In this document: piece by piece, positions 26,813 through 36,692 of the stretch | Layout: every line of letters begins with the position of its first letter | Numbering within the stretch: the first letter of the stretch is position 1 | The notes under the pieces: generated by a model | Seen by the model: the letters and a program-made list of their open reading frames with translations, nothing else | Told to the model about the DNA's origin: nothing | Database searches by the model: none | Assembly: GCA_947474705.1 (NCBI GenBank) | Contig: CANJJS010000014.1 | Span: 1-64,000 of the forward strand | Direction: 5' to 3' | Length of the DNA stretch: 64,000 nucleotides | From: Acetobacteraceae bacterium | Lineage (GTDB): Bacteria > Pseudomonadota > Alphaproteobacteria > Acetobacterales > Acetobacteraceae | Position numbers and translations under genes: made by a program

Positions 26813-28675
26813 ATGTCCCTTCTCGTCATCTCTGGCGCCACCATCCGTCTCGGCGGCCGCGCGTTGTTGGACGGGGCCGATCTCACGATCGACCCCGGCC
26901 GGCGCATCGGCCTGGTGGGACGCAACGGCGCGGGCAAATCCACACTGCTGCGCGCGATTATCGGCGACATGGCCCTGGACGGCGGCGAGATGCGGTTCGC
27001 CCGCAACGCCCGCATCGCCACCGTGCGCCAGGAAGCGCCCGAGGGGCCCGCTACGCTGCTGGAAACCGTGCTGGAGGGCGATCCGGAACGCCTCGCGCTG
27101 CTGGCGGAAGTGGACCACGCCGATCCGCTGCGGGTCGCCGAGATCCACGAACGCCTGCGCGCCATTGGCGCCGACTCCGCGCCCGCCCGCGCCGCCACGA
27201 TCCTCGCCGGCCTGGGCTTCGACGAGGCCGCGCAGGGCCGCGCGGTTTCAACCTACTCCGGCGGCTGGCGGATGCGTGTCGCGCTGGCGACGGCGTTGTT
27301 CGCCAACCCAGACCTGTTGTTGCTGGACGAGCCGACGAACCACCTCGACCTGGAAGCCACGATGTGGCTGGAAACTTGGCTGGCGCGGTTCCCTGGCGCC
27401 GCCCTGGTCGTGTCGCACGATCGCGGGCTGCTGGACCGCGCGGTGGAGGCGATCGCGCATCTCGACAAAGGCAAGCTGTCACTGACTCCTGGCGGCTTCG
27501 ACGAATTCGTCCGCATCAAAACCGAAAAGGCCGCGCAACAGACCCGCGCCGCCGAGCGAATCTCGGCGGAACGCGCGCATATTCAGTCCTTCATCGACCG
27601 GTTCCGCTACAAAGCCAGCAAGGCCCGCCAGGCCCAGGCGCGGATCAAGGCGCTGGACCGGCTGCCGAATATCGAGGCGGTGATCGAGGACACGCCAACC
27701 CGTTTCTCCTTTCCCGAACCCGCCCGGATCGCGCCGCCGATCCTCGCGTTGGATCGGGCCGACGCCGGATACAATGGCGTGCCAGTCTTGCGGAACATGT
27801 CTCTCACGGTCGACATGGACGACCGCATCGCGCTGCTGGGCGCCAACGGCAACGGCAAATCGACACTGGCGAAACTGCTGGCGGGCCGGATGGAACCTTT
27901 GGCGGGAGAAGTTCGCCGCGGCCCGAAGTTGCGCGTCGGATATTTCGCGCAGCATCAGACCGACGAACTGGTCATGGGCGAAAACCCGATCGACCACATG
28001 GCGCGAGCCTTGCCGCGGGCGACGGCGACGGTGGTGCGCTCGCAGCTCGCGCGCTTCGGCCTGGACGCGGCGCGGGCGGAGACGCCGGTGGCGAATTTGT
28101 CCGGCGGCGAAAAGGCGCGGCTTTTACTTGCCCTGGCCACAAGAGACGCGCCGCAATTGCTAATATTGGATGAACCGACCAACCACTTGGACATCGACGC
28201 CCGCGACGCGTTGGTGAAGGCACTCGCCGATTTCGAGGGCGCGGTGCTTTTGATTACCCACGATCCGCATTTGGTCGAACTGGCGGCGGATCGGCTTTGG
28301 CTGGTGGCGGATGGGACCGTGCGGAACTTCGATGGCGACCTCGACGATTACCGGGCGTTGCTGGTGGAACGGGCCCGGCCCATGGCGAAAGCCGAGGTGG
28401 CCGCGCGCAAAGACGATCGCCGGGAACGCGCCGAGGCGCGCGCCGCCCTGGCGCCGTTGCGGAAACAGGCGAAAGACGCCGAAGCGTTGCTGACGAAACT
28501 ATCGGCGGAACGCAAGGCTCTCGAACAAAAGCTGGCCGATCCGGCGATGTACGCGCCGGGCCGGGCCAAGGACATCGCGGCCGCGAACACGCGACTCGCC
28601 ATGTTGCGGCGCGAAGCGGAGATCGCGGAAACCGCGTGGCTGGAAGCGGAAGAAGCTCTGGAATCATCCGTCTGA
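26813..28675 (+). CDS. ABC-F family ATP-binding protein
   Basis: Two Walker A (GRNGAGKST, GANGNGKST) and two signature/Walker B sets (YSGGWRMRVALA..LLLDEPTNHLD; LSGGEKARLLLA..LILDEPTNHLD), no TM domain. Confidence 0.96.
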   Translation: MSLLVISGATIRLGGRALLDGADLTIDPGRRIGLVGRNGAGKSTLLRAIIGDMALDGGEMRFARNARIATVRQEAPEGPATLLETVLEGDPERLALLAEVDHADPLRVAEIHERLRAIGADSAPARAATILAGLGFDEAAQGRAVSTYSGGWRMRVALATALFANPDLLLLDEPTNHLDLEATMWLETWLARFPGAALVVSHDRGLLDRAVEAIAHLDKGKLSLTPGGFDEFVRIKTEKAAQQTRAAERISAERAHIQSFIDRFRYKASKARQAQARIKALDRLPNIEAVIEDTPTRFSFPEPARIAPPILALDRADAGYNGVPVLRNMSLTVDMDDRIALLGANGNGKSTLAKLLAGRMEPLAGEVRRGPKLRVGYFAQHQTDELVMGENPIDHMARALPRATATVVRSQLARFGLDAARAETPVANLSGGEKARLLLALATRDAPQLLILDEPTNHLDIDARDALVKALADFEGAVLLITHDPHLVELAADRLWLVADGTVRNFDGDLDDYRALLVERARPMAKAEVAARKDDRRERAEARAALAPLRKQAKDAEALLTKLSAERKALEQKLADPAMYAPGRAKDIAAANTRLAMLRREAEIAETAWLEAEEALESSV

Positions 28676-29122
28676 GTATCCGCGATGAAACGGCGAAGCG
28701 AATTTCGATATTTGGTTCAAATTTCATACCTGGCCTGACCGGGCGCCTGGAGTTCCGTCCGAAGGATACCGGAAAAAAATCGTTAAATGCGCGGTTTGGG
28801 TGTCTGGCGAGGCCAAAAGGGTTGCAAGCGGCAAACCGATCGAGTACGGATCGATTGCTTTATTCAATGGGAATCGATCCACCGGGCCGGATGCGATGGC
28901 CGGAACACTCACCGACTTCGAAAATGTCTGGCGCTGGATCGGTTGCCAATTGGCATAAGGCCACTAAGAAACTGTCACGAGACGTGTTGGAATTCGTACC
29001 CCGCGACACCGGTAATCCGCCGGCGAAGCGCCGAGTTCAGATGTATTCACATCGGACCCGGGCACGACGTGTGGCGACGTACGTCCTTCTCATCTATCCG
29101 GGTGACCGAATTGCCAGATCAA

Positions 29123-29968
29123 ATGAAACCGCGTGCCGACCTTGGCCAGCGCCTGACGTTATCTCAGGAACAGCCGCCCTCCCCCCCCATGGACGACGCC
29201 GAAGCCCAAATGCGCCGCGCCCTGGGCTTGCACGGAGAGGGCGCCAGACCCCGCCCGGACATGGACCGCCAGGACCCTGGACACCGCATGGGGGGCGGCC
29301 TGTTCGGGCAAACCCCGCACCGGCGCCGCTTCGTGCAGGACGGCGAAATCCCGGTGACCGTGGTGCGCCGAGACCCAGGAGACACCCCAGGCGGAACGCC
29401 GGCTGGCCCGACCTCCAGCCGGCTGCAAAGGCTCGAGGCGAGTCTGGCCGCCGAAACCGCCGCGCGCGACAAAGCCGAACGCGCGTTACAGGAGGCACAG
29501 GCCGCGACACAGGCGCTGCGCACCAAGATCGGGCATCATGAACTTGAAAAGAACGAAGCCGTCGCCGCGGGGCGCCGCGATCGCGAGGAAGTCGTTTCAT
29601 TTCGGCAAGAACTTAGCGAAACGAAAATCCTCCTGGACGAAACGAAAACGCTCCTGACCGAGGCTGAAGAACGCGCGGACGAGGCTGAATCGGAACTGCG
29701 CGCACTGCGCGCGGAAATGCTTCAGGAACCCCGTGGCCGGGAACGCGCCGAACGTTTGTTGCGCGAAGCGGTGGAGGCCGCGGAAGAGGCCGAAGAAGAG
29801 ACCGTGGAGGCAATGCCCTTACGCAAGGCGACACCGGCGCGGGCCGAAATCGCCCGGCCGCCGGCGCGCCGGGGCCGGCCGCCGAATGTCCGTCCTGATC
29901 CGGAACCCGAGCAGGAACCCGTCAAATGGTGGCTGTCGGAGCCCAAGGCCGCCGTTAAGCGTCGTTAA
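29123..29968 (+). CDS. Coiled-coil hypothetical protein
   Basis: MKPRADLGQRLTLSQEQPPSPPMDDAEAQMRRALGLHG.. long heptad-like region, Arg/Pro-rich tail ending EPVKWWLSEPKAAVKRR. Start trimmed from 28787. Confidence 0.6.
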   Translation: MKPRADLGQRLTLSQEQPPSPPMDDAEAQMRRALGLHGEGARPRPDMDRQDPGHRMGGGLFGQTPHRRRFVQDGEIPVTVVRRDPGDTPGGTPAGPTSSRLQRLEASLAAETAARDKAERALQEAQAATQALRTKIGHHELEKNEAVAAGRRDREEVVSFRQELSETKILLDETKTLLTEAEERADEAESELRALRAEMLQEPRGRERAERLLREAVEAAEEAEEETVEAMPLRKATPARAEIARPPARRGRPPNVRPDPEPEQEPVKWWLSEPKAAVKRR

Positions 29969-30017
29969 ACACAGGCCGCATCCGCTTAATGGGGATCGGG
30001 GGAACAGATCCGTTGGA

Positions 30018-30464
30018 TCAGGCGCCTTTCTCCCATCCGCGCGGGCCTTGTTTCCAATAAGTGAGCGTATGGCCGCCGGCGCGGCCAGCCCGCCAGCGGT
30101 CGCGCGCGGCCGCGACGCGGTCTGGGTCGTTGCCGTCGAACAAGTCGAACACACGCTGGAAATCGCCGCCGCGATCGGTGTCCGCGCCGTCGACCAGAAA
30201 CAGAAACCGGGCGCCATTCGCGGGTTCTGGCCGTGTGTCCAGCCAGACCGGTTGCAAATCGGGATCGCCGTCGGCCGGGGTGCCATGCGGTAACCAGGCG
30301 GGTTCGGCGCAGGCCCACAACGCGGTGTCCAGCGCCTTCATCCGGGCCTCGTCCGGGCAGAGAACAAGCGCGCGCTGCCCGGTCTGGAGCGTGCGGTCCA
30401 GCAGGCGCGCCAGGGCTTCTGGCAGCGCCGTCCGGGTCAGGTGATAGAAGCCGATTTCGGCCAC
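30018..30464 (-). CDS. holC: DNA polymerase III subunit chi
   Basis: MAEIGFYHLTRTALPEALARLLDRTLQTGQRALVLCPDEARMKALDTALW; beside pepA. Confidence 0.92.
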   Translation of the reverse strand: MAEIGFYHLTRTALPEALARLLDRTLQTGQRALVLCPDEARMKALDTALWACAEPAWLPHGTPADGDPDLQPVWLDTRPEPANGARFLFLVDGADTDRGGDFQRVFDLFDGNDPDRVAAARDRWRAGRAGGHTLTYWKQGPRGWEKGA

Positions 30465-30467
30465 GGA

Positions 30468-31949
30468 TTACCCTTCGTAATGATCCGCCACCAGCCGGTC
30501 GAGCAGCCGGACTCCGAACGCGGTGGCGCCCTTCGGCACGCAGGGGGAGTCTTTCCCGCTCCAGGCCATGCCGGCGATGTCGAGATGAGCCCAGGGCTTT
30601 TTGTTCACGAAACGTTGGATGAACTGGGCCGCGGTGATGGAGCCAGCGGGGCGCCCGCCGATGTTTTTCATGTCGGCGATTTCGGAGCGAAGTTGCTTGT
30701 CGTAGGCGTCGTCGAGCGGCATGCGCCAGACTTTCTCCCCGGTCGCTTTACCGGCCTCGTGCAATCTTTGCGACAATGTATCGTCGTTGCTGAACAGACC
30801 CGCGTGTTCGTGACCCAGCCCGATGATGATCGCGCCGGTCAGCGTGGCCAGGTCGACCATGAATTTCGGATCGTATTTTTCTTGCGCGTAGTAGAGGACG
30901 TCGCACAGTACCAGCCGCCCCTCGGCGTCGGTATTGATCACTTCGATGGTCTGGCCGGAATAGCTTTTCACCACGTCGCCCGGCCGCTGCGCGCTGCCGG
31001 AGGGCATGTTTTCCACCAGCCCCACCAGACCGATCGCATCGACCTTCGCTTTGCGGCCCGCGAGCGTGGCCATCAGGCCGACGACGGTGCCGGCGCCCGC
31101 CATGTCCCACTTCATGTCTTCCATACCGCCGGCCGGTTTGATGCTGATGCCGCCGGTGTCGAAGGTCACGCCTTTGCCCACGAAAACGACCGGCTTTTCT
31201 TTATCTTTGCCTTTCCCGCCGCCCGCGCCGTTCCAGTGCATGACCACCATCCGCGGCTCGTTCACGCTGCCCTGGGAGACGCCCAGCATGGCGCCGAACC
31301 CCAGTTTCTGTAGTTCCTTTGGGCCCAAAACCTCAACCTTCAGGCCGAGTTCAGCTAGCTTCTCGCAGCGCTTCGCCATTTCGGCGGGGGTGAGGACATT
31401 CGGTGGCTCGCTGACCAGGTCGCGGGTCAGGAACACGCCTTCGGCCACCGCCTTGCCGCGTTCCCAGGCCGCGCGGGCTTTGGCGGCGTCCGCGGTCAGC
31501 ACCGAGAGTTTGGTCAGTTTCGGCTTGTCCTCGGCCTTTTCCGTGGTGCGGTAGCGATCGAAACGGTAGGCTTTCAGCGCCGCGCCCACCGCGATATCGG
31601 CCGCCTGCGCCGCCGTCAGCGTGCCCACGGCGACGGCCGCCACGGCCTCTCCCGCCATGGCCGCCGCGACCGCCCCGCCGGCTTCGTTCAGGACCCGTTC
31701 GTCGATTTCGGCCGGTTTTCCCAGGCCCACGACGACGACCCGCGCGATTCCGGCGCCGGGCGCGAGGATCGACACCGTCTTGCCTTTCGCGCCTTTGAAC
31801 GACGCGACCTCCAGGGCCCGCGCGATGGTGCCGCCGGTTGCCTCGTCCGCCTGCTGCCACAATCCCGATGGCTTTTCGCCTTCGTGCGCCAGCAGCGCCA
31901 GCGCGCCGGATTTGGGAAGCGCCGTTCTGGCGAAAGCGATATCGAGCAT
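30468..31949 (-). CDS. pepA: Leucyl aminopeptidase
   Basis: VGKGVTFDTGGISIKPAGGMEDMKWDMAGA; NTDAEGRLVLCDVLYYAQEKYDP. Confidence 0.97.
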   Translation of the reverse strand: MLDIAFARTALPKSGALALLAHEGEKPSGLWQQADEATGGTIARALEVASFKGAKGKTVSILAPGAGIARVVVVGLGKPAEIDERVLNEAGGAVAAAMAGEAVAAVAVGTLTAAQAADIAVGAALKAYRFDRYRTTEKAEDKPKLTKLSVLTADAAKARAAWERGKAVAEGVFLTRDLVSEPPNVLTPAEMAKRCEKLAELGLKVEVLGPKELQKLGFGAMLGVSQGSVNEPRMVVMHWNGAGGGKGKDKEKPVVFVGKGVTFDTGGISIKPAGGMEDMKWDMAGAGTVVGLMATLAGRKAKVDAIGLVGLVENMPSGSAQRPGDVVKSYSGQTIEVINTDAEGRLVLCDVLYYAQEKYDPKFMVDLATLTGAIIIGLGHEHAGLFSNDDTLSQRLHEAGKATGEKVWRMPLDDAYDKQLRSEIADMKNIGGRPAGSITAAQFIQRFVNKKPWAHLDIAGMAWSGKDSPCVPKGATAFGVRLLDRLVADHYEG

Positions 31950-32042
31950 GGTCTTCGAGCCCCCTGGGGATATTCCTGTTACGGGACCTTAACCCGGCGC
32001 CGGGGGCTTTGCCATGGGCCCAGGAGAGGCTATCGGCGGAGG

Positions 32043-33014
32043 ATGATCGAGATTCTCTCCGCGGGACCGGACGGCATCGCGCGCGCGGCGACGCTGCTGC
32101 GCGACGGCCGCCTGGTCGCTTTCGGCACTGAAACGGTTTACGGTCTGGGCGCCGACGCGACGAATTCCGCCGCCGTCGCGGCCATTTTCGCGGCGAAGGG
32201 CCGGCCGCGTTTCAATCCGCTGATTTGCCATTACCCGGTCGCCGCCGCCGCCTGGGAGGACACGATCCCCACCGCCCTGGCCCATGCCCTCGCCGCCGCG
32301 TTCTGGCCTGGGCCTTTGACGATGGTTCTGCCACGGCGCGCCGGATCCGCGGTCGCGTTGCTGACCGGCGCGGGTCTGGAGACACTGGCGGTCAGGGTGC
32401 CCGCGAACCGGTCCGCCCGGCTTCTGCTGGCGGCGGCGAACCGGCCCATCGCCGCGCCCTCCGCCAACCTGTCCGGCCAGGTCAGCCCCACCTCCGCCGC
32501 GCACGTCCTCGCGGGATTGCGCGACCGCCTCGCCGCCGTGGTCGATACCGGGCCCTCCGAGGTCGGGGTCGAGTCAACCGTATTGGACCTGTCCGGCGCC
32601 ACGCCGGTCCTGCTGCGGCCGGGCGGCGCGACATTGGAAGCCCTGGAAGCGATCGCCGGCCCTATCCTTCGGGCCGGGCCGCCAGACGATCCCTTGGCCC
32701 CGCGTTCCCCCGGACAACTGGCGTCGCATTACGCCCCCGCCCTGCCCGTCCGGCTCGACGCCACCGCGGCGCTGCCAGATGAAGCCCTGCTGGCGTTTGG
32801 CCCGCCCTGTCCAGGCGCGGGGACGGTGTTTCAGCTCAGCGAGCGTTCGGATCTGGCGGAAGCCGCCGCGCGTCTGTTCGAAGGTTTGCGCTGGCTGGAC
32901 AGCGAAGGCCATCGCCTCGGCGCCCGCGCGATCGCCGCGATGCCCATCCCCCCCCACGGCCTGGGCCTCGCGATCGACGACCGGTTGCGCCGCGCCGCCG
33001 CACCGCGCGTTTAA
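32043..33014 (+). CDS. L-threonylcarbamoyladenylate synthase (Sua5/YciO/YrdC)
   Basis: LLRDGRLVAFGTETVYGLGADATNSAAVAAIFAAKGRPRFNPLICH; Sua5-type C-terminal extension. Confidence 0.94.
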   Translation: MIEILSAGPDGIARAATLLRDGRLVAFGTETVYGLGADATNSAAVAAIFAAKGRPRFNPLICHYPVAAAAWEDTIPTALAHALAAAFWPGPLTMVLPRRAGSAVALLTGAGLETLAVRVPANRSARLLLAAANRPIAAPSANLSGQVSPTSAAHVLAGLRDRLAAVVDTGPSEVGVESTVLDLSGATPVLLRPGGATLEALEAIAGPILRAGPPDDPLAPRSPGQLASHYAPALPVRLDATAALPDEALLAFGPPCPGAGTVFQLSERSDLAEAAARLFEGLRWLDSEGHRLGARAIAAMPIPPHGLGLAIDDRLRRAAAPRV

Positions 33015-33103
33015 CGCCACACTGACTTCTTATTCATGCGCGGGAATTTTCGTATCGGCGTAATGTCCCTTAAAATAGGCTGACAAGATCGTGTCTGGGG
33101 AGA

Positions 33104-33595
33104 ATGAGCATGAACGACGCGGCCACCGGCGCGCGGCTTTCGCGTACTGTTCTGTCGGAACTACGGCATGCGGGAAAGCCCGACCTCGCGTCGTGCGACG
33201 CGCTCGCGGCACAATGCTTCGATGCGCTGCCGAACCCAATCAAGATCATGAACGCGGCCGAACACATCGTCTTCTATAACCGCGCCGCGTTCCAATATTT
33301 CGGTCCCCGTGTCGCCTGGGCGCGATCGCCCGGGGAATGCGACCAGTTATTCCACCACGAAGACCACATCGCCCGGCGGCAGGCACGCGAAAAAGTCCTG
33401 AAGCACGGCGTGCCGCTACGGATCGACCTGCGCGCGATTCGATTCGACTATGTGCCGATATGGCACGAGTTCGACCTGACGCCGTTATTCGACGCGAGCC
33501 AAAAGGTCACCGGCGTGTTGGTCAGGATGACGAATATCGAGGAACCGCGCCGCATCGGACAAACCGAGCCTCCCGGGTTGCGCGGCCAGGCTTAA
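33104..33595 (+). CDS. Stand-alone PAS-domain protein
   Basis: FDALPNPIKIMNAAEHIVFYNRAAFQYFGP..; no output domain in 163 aa. Confidence 0.65.
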   Translation: MSMNDAATGARLSRTVLSELRHAGKPDLASCDALAAQCFDALPNPIKIMNAAEHIVFYNRAAFQYFGPRVAWARSPGECDQLFHHEDHIARRQAREKVLKHGVPLRIDLRAIRFDYVPIWHEFDLTPLFDASQKVTGVLVRMTNIEEPRRIGQTEPPGLRGQA

Positions 33596-33635
33596 GCGGC
33601 GAGATTCAGCCCGTCTGTCCGAACCGGAGGAAACA

Positions 33636-34376
33636 ATGCGTTTAAAAGATAAAGTCGCCATCGTCAGCGGTGGCGCGAACGGCATGGGCGAGGCCGAGGC
33701 CCGCCTCTTCGCCCGCGAAGGCGCCGCCGTCGTCATCGCCGACGTCATCGAAAAAGGCGAATCCGTCGCCGCGGACATATGCGCCAGCCAGGGCCGCGCC
33801 CGTTTCATCCGCACCGATGTCACGTCCGAAACCAACTGGGCTTCCACGATCGCCGAAACCGTCCGCGAATTCGGCAAACTCGATATCCTGGTGAACAACG
33901 CCGGCATCAGCGGCAGCGCGGTCGGCGATCACGATCTGCTGGATGGCTGGATGAAAATCCTGAACATCAACGCCACCGGCGTGTTTCTGGGCACGAAACT
34001 GGCGGCGGCGGAGATGATGAAAGCCGGGAAGGGTTCGATCGTGAACATTTCCTCGATCATGGGCTTCGTCGGCAGCGCGGACGGACATCCGGGCTACGCG
34101 GCCTCGAAAGGCGCGGTGCGGCTTTATACGAAGGCGGCGGCCTGCCGCTACGGACCCCACGGCGTGCGCGTGAACTCCGTCCATCCCGGCTACATGCCGC
34201 CGATGCTGAACGGCACCAACGGCGGGACACGGTCCTCGAAAATCGAATTCACGCCGCTGCGCCGTCTGGGCGAGCCCATGGATGTCGCCTACGGCGTTTT
34301 GTACCTGGCGTCGGACGAGGCGTCGTTCGTCACGGGGACGGAACTTGTGATCGACGGCGGTTATATCGCGCAGTAA
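33636..34376 (+). CDS. SDR family oxidoreductase
   Basis: VAIVSGGANGMGEAEARLFAREGAAVVIADV, NNAGISG, YAASKGAV, VIDGGYIAQ. Confidence 0.94.
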   Translation: MRLKDKVAIVSGGANGMGEAEARLFAREGAAVVIADVIEKGESVAADICASQGRARFIRTDVTSETNWASTIAETVREFGKLDILVNNAGISGSAVGDHDLLDGWMKILNINATGVFLGTKLAAAEMMKAGKGSIVNISSIMGFVGSADGHPGYAASKGAVRLYTKAAACRYGPHGVRVNSVHPGYMPPMLNGTNGGTRSSKIEFTPLRRLGEPMDVAYGVLYLASDEASFVTGTELVIDGGYIAQ

Positions 34377-34380
34377 CGAA

Positions 34381-34911
34381 TCAGGCGGGCCACTGGCGGC
34401 GGATCGGATCGGTTCCGTCCCAGTTGGCCGCCGCCGCGCGCACCGCGTCGAAAATCCGCATCCGCGTGGGCGTGGCATGCGCCATCTCGATCACCGTGCC
34501 GGGATGACCCTCCTGGCGGAAATACACGAACCGCCCGCGGGGACCGTCGCCTTCCTGCGCCACCGTATACCCATTGGCCAAAGCGCGCTGAAGCACGGCG
34601 TCGTAATCCTCCGGCCAGCTCGACCAATGCTGCATCCCCTCGCGTCCCGCGGCGAGGAATTCCTTGTACATGCTTGGCGTGTCGCACCGTTGCTGGATCA
34701 GTTCCAGTTGCACGTCGCCAGAATTGGCCAAGGCAATCGAGGCGTGCAGATCGTCGTAACGTTTCCCGTTATACGAAAACGAGGAAACGGTGAATTTATC
34801 GGCGTAAAACCACGGGCCGACCCCGCAGACCTCCGACCAGTGTTTCATCGCGCTTTCGATGTCGCGCACGACAATGCCCACCTGACGAAACGATCCAAAG
34901 AGCCGGCTCAT
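34381..34911 (-). CDS. VOC/glyoxalase family protein
   Basis: FRQVGIVVRDIESAMKHWSEVCGVGPWFY..LELIQQ. Confidence 0.85.
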   Translation of the reverse strand: MSRLFGSFRQVGIVVRDIESAMKHWSEVCGVGPWFYADKFTVSSFSYNGKRYDDLHASIALANSGDVQLELIQQRCDTPSMYKEFLAAGREGMQHWSSWPEDYDAVLQRALANGYTVAQEGDGPRGRFVYFRQEGHPGTVIEMAHATPTRMRIFDAVRAAAANWDGTDPIRRQWPA

Positions 34912-34922
34912 GCTGTGTCTCC

Positions 34923-36143
34923 TTACGCTTTGACGAGAGGGCAGGCGCCCTCGGACAAGGGACGGAAGGCCTCTTCGGCCGGTGTGGTTCCCGCGAGTTT
35001 ATAGAGATCCCAGGGGTGTTTGCTTTCCGACGGCTTCTTCGCCTCGAACAAATACGCCGGATGGATCTTCCGCCCGTCCTCGCGCACGCGTCCGGGTCCG
35101 AAACAATCGTCGTCGGTGGGCATGGCCTTCATCCGGGCGACGACAGCGGCGCCATCGGCCTTCGCGGCGGCGGCGCCGAGGTCCTTCACGGCTTTCAGGT
35201 AATGCAGCGTGCAGGAGTAGTTGCCGGCCTGCGCCATGTTCGGCCACAACTGCACCTTGTCCTTGATACGGTTTTGAAATGCCCGCGTGCGGTCGTTGAG
35301 GTCCCAGTAATAGGACTCCGACAATTTCAGCCCCTGCGCGAGTTCAAGCCCGATCGACTTCACGTCTTGCGTGTAGCAGATCATCGCCGCGACGTTCATG
35401 GTTTTGCCGACGCCGAACTCCGCGGCCTGCTTCATCAGGTTGATCAGGTCCTGACCCGCGCCGCAGAAGCCCAGCACCTTCGCGCCGGACGCCTGCGCCT
35501 TAATGATGGCGCTGGAGAAATCCGTGGTTTCCGGGAAGGGATAGCTTTCCATCCCCACCACCTTGCCGCCGGCCGCCTGGACGAAGCGCGCGGTGTCGCG
35601 TTGCAGCGACTCGCCGAAGGCGTAGTTCGGATACACGAAATACCAGCTCGTGCCGCCCGCTTTCACGACCGCGTTCCCGGTCGATTTCGCGGTCATATAG
35701 GTATCGTAGGCCCAATGAATCGAATTGGGCGTGCAGGCCTTGCCGGAAATATCGGATGTCGCCGTGCTCGTGGCGATCATCACCTTGTTCTTTTCCTTGA
35801 CCAGGGACGCGAGCGCCAGCGCCGCCGAGGATGCCGCGCAGTCCATGACCACATCGACCCCGTCCTGATCGAACCAGCGCCGCGCGATCGACACCGCGAC
35901 ATCCGGCTTGTTCAGATGGTCGGCCGCCAGAACTTCCACGTCGAAGCCCGCCGCGCCGAATTCCAGCACCGCCTGTTTGGTGCAGACGACCGAGGTCGGG
36001 CCGTTCAAATCGCGATAAGGCCCCGACTGGTCGTTGATGACACCCAGTTTGATGACCGGTTTGGCCTGCGCGCGCGCATGAAAAACAGGAACGGCGGCGG
36101 ACGCTGCCACGGCCCCGAGGGCCGCGCGACGCGAAAGGATCAT
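34923..36143 (-). CDS. ABC transporter substrate-binding protein (branched-chain amino acid type)
   Basis: Signal peptide; VIKLGVINDQSGPYRDLNGPTSVVCTKQAVLEFG; periplasmic binding fold. Confidence 0.9.
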   Translation of the reverse strand: MILSRRAALGAVAASAAVPVFHARAQAKPVIKLGVINDQSGPYRDLNGPTSVVCTKQAVLEFGAAGFDVEVLAADHLNKPDVAVSIARRWFDQDGVDVVMDCAASSAALALASLVKEKNKVMIATSTATSDISGKACTPNSIHWAYDTYMTAKSTGNAVVKAGGTSWYFVYPNYAFGESLQRDTARFVQAAGGKVVGMESYPFPETTDFSSAIIKAQASGAKVLGFCGAGQDLINLMKQAAEFGVGKTMNVAAMICYTQDVKSIGLELAQGLKLSESYYWDLNDRTRAFQNRIKDKVQLWPNMAQAGNYSCTLHYLKAVKDLGAAAAKADGAAVVARMKAMPTDDDCFGPGRVREDGRKIHPAYLFEAKKPSESKHPWDLYKLAGTTPAEEAFRPLSEGACPLVKA

Positions 36144-36218
36144 TGTGAAAACTCCCTGCGTTTTTTGGTGACTCCCGCCTTATGGCGGGAGATGTTTCGA
36201 CACTCAAGCGGTTTGTCG

Positions 36219-36692
36219 TCAGGCGATTTCGAACCAGAAGTCCAGCACGTCGCCTTTGCGTTGCTCGGCGAATTTCGTGACGACCCGCGTGCCGATCGCG
36301 AGTTTCTCCGCCGCCTCCCGCGGGTTCGTCAGATCGACATTGCGAAAGTATCCGCCAAGCGCGGTGTCGGCGCCGTCCAGCAGCACATAGCCGAAGGCAT
36401 AGGGCGGCGGCGGCAGGCCGTTGAATTGTTCGTAGACAAAGGTGAAGGCCTCGATCCGCCCGCCCGGCCCGACCTCGACCCATTCCGTGGTCGGAAGCAG
36501 GGTTTCGTCGGAGAAGGCGCGCGGCGGCACCAGCACGCGGTTCGATTGCGCGCAGCGGCGGCCGAAGATGCGGCCGTGGTCGCGGATCTGGGTGAAGAAG
36601 TAGCTCGCGGTTTCGCCCAGAGCGTGGTCGTAGGCGATGTTCCAGACTTCCTGGCGTCCCAGAAGTTCCATTGGTTGCTCCATGCCGGTCAT
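36219..36692 (-). CDS. OB-fold / DUF35-like acyl-CoA-associated protein with degenerate zinc ribbon
   Basis: GRIFGRRCAQSNRVLVPPRAFSDE aligned by eye to the DUF35 ribbon; OB-fold tail; 4-nt overlap with thiolase-like gene. Confidence 0.75.
   Translation of the reverse strand: MTGMEQPMELLGRQEVWNIAYDHALGETASYFFTQIRDHGRIFGRRCAQSNRVLVPPRAFSDETLLPTTEWVEVGPGGRIEAFTFVYEQFNGLPPPPYAFGYVLLDGADTALGGYFRNVDLTNPREAAEKLAIGTRVVTKFAEQRKGDVLDFWFEIA

Noticed and set aside
28787-29122. 112-codon N-terminal extension of the coiled-coil ORF
   Set aside because: Unusual composition (Cys/Trp/Arg-rich) compared with the downstream acidic coiled coil; a start at 29123 is more credible.
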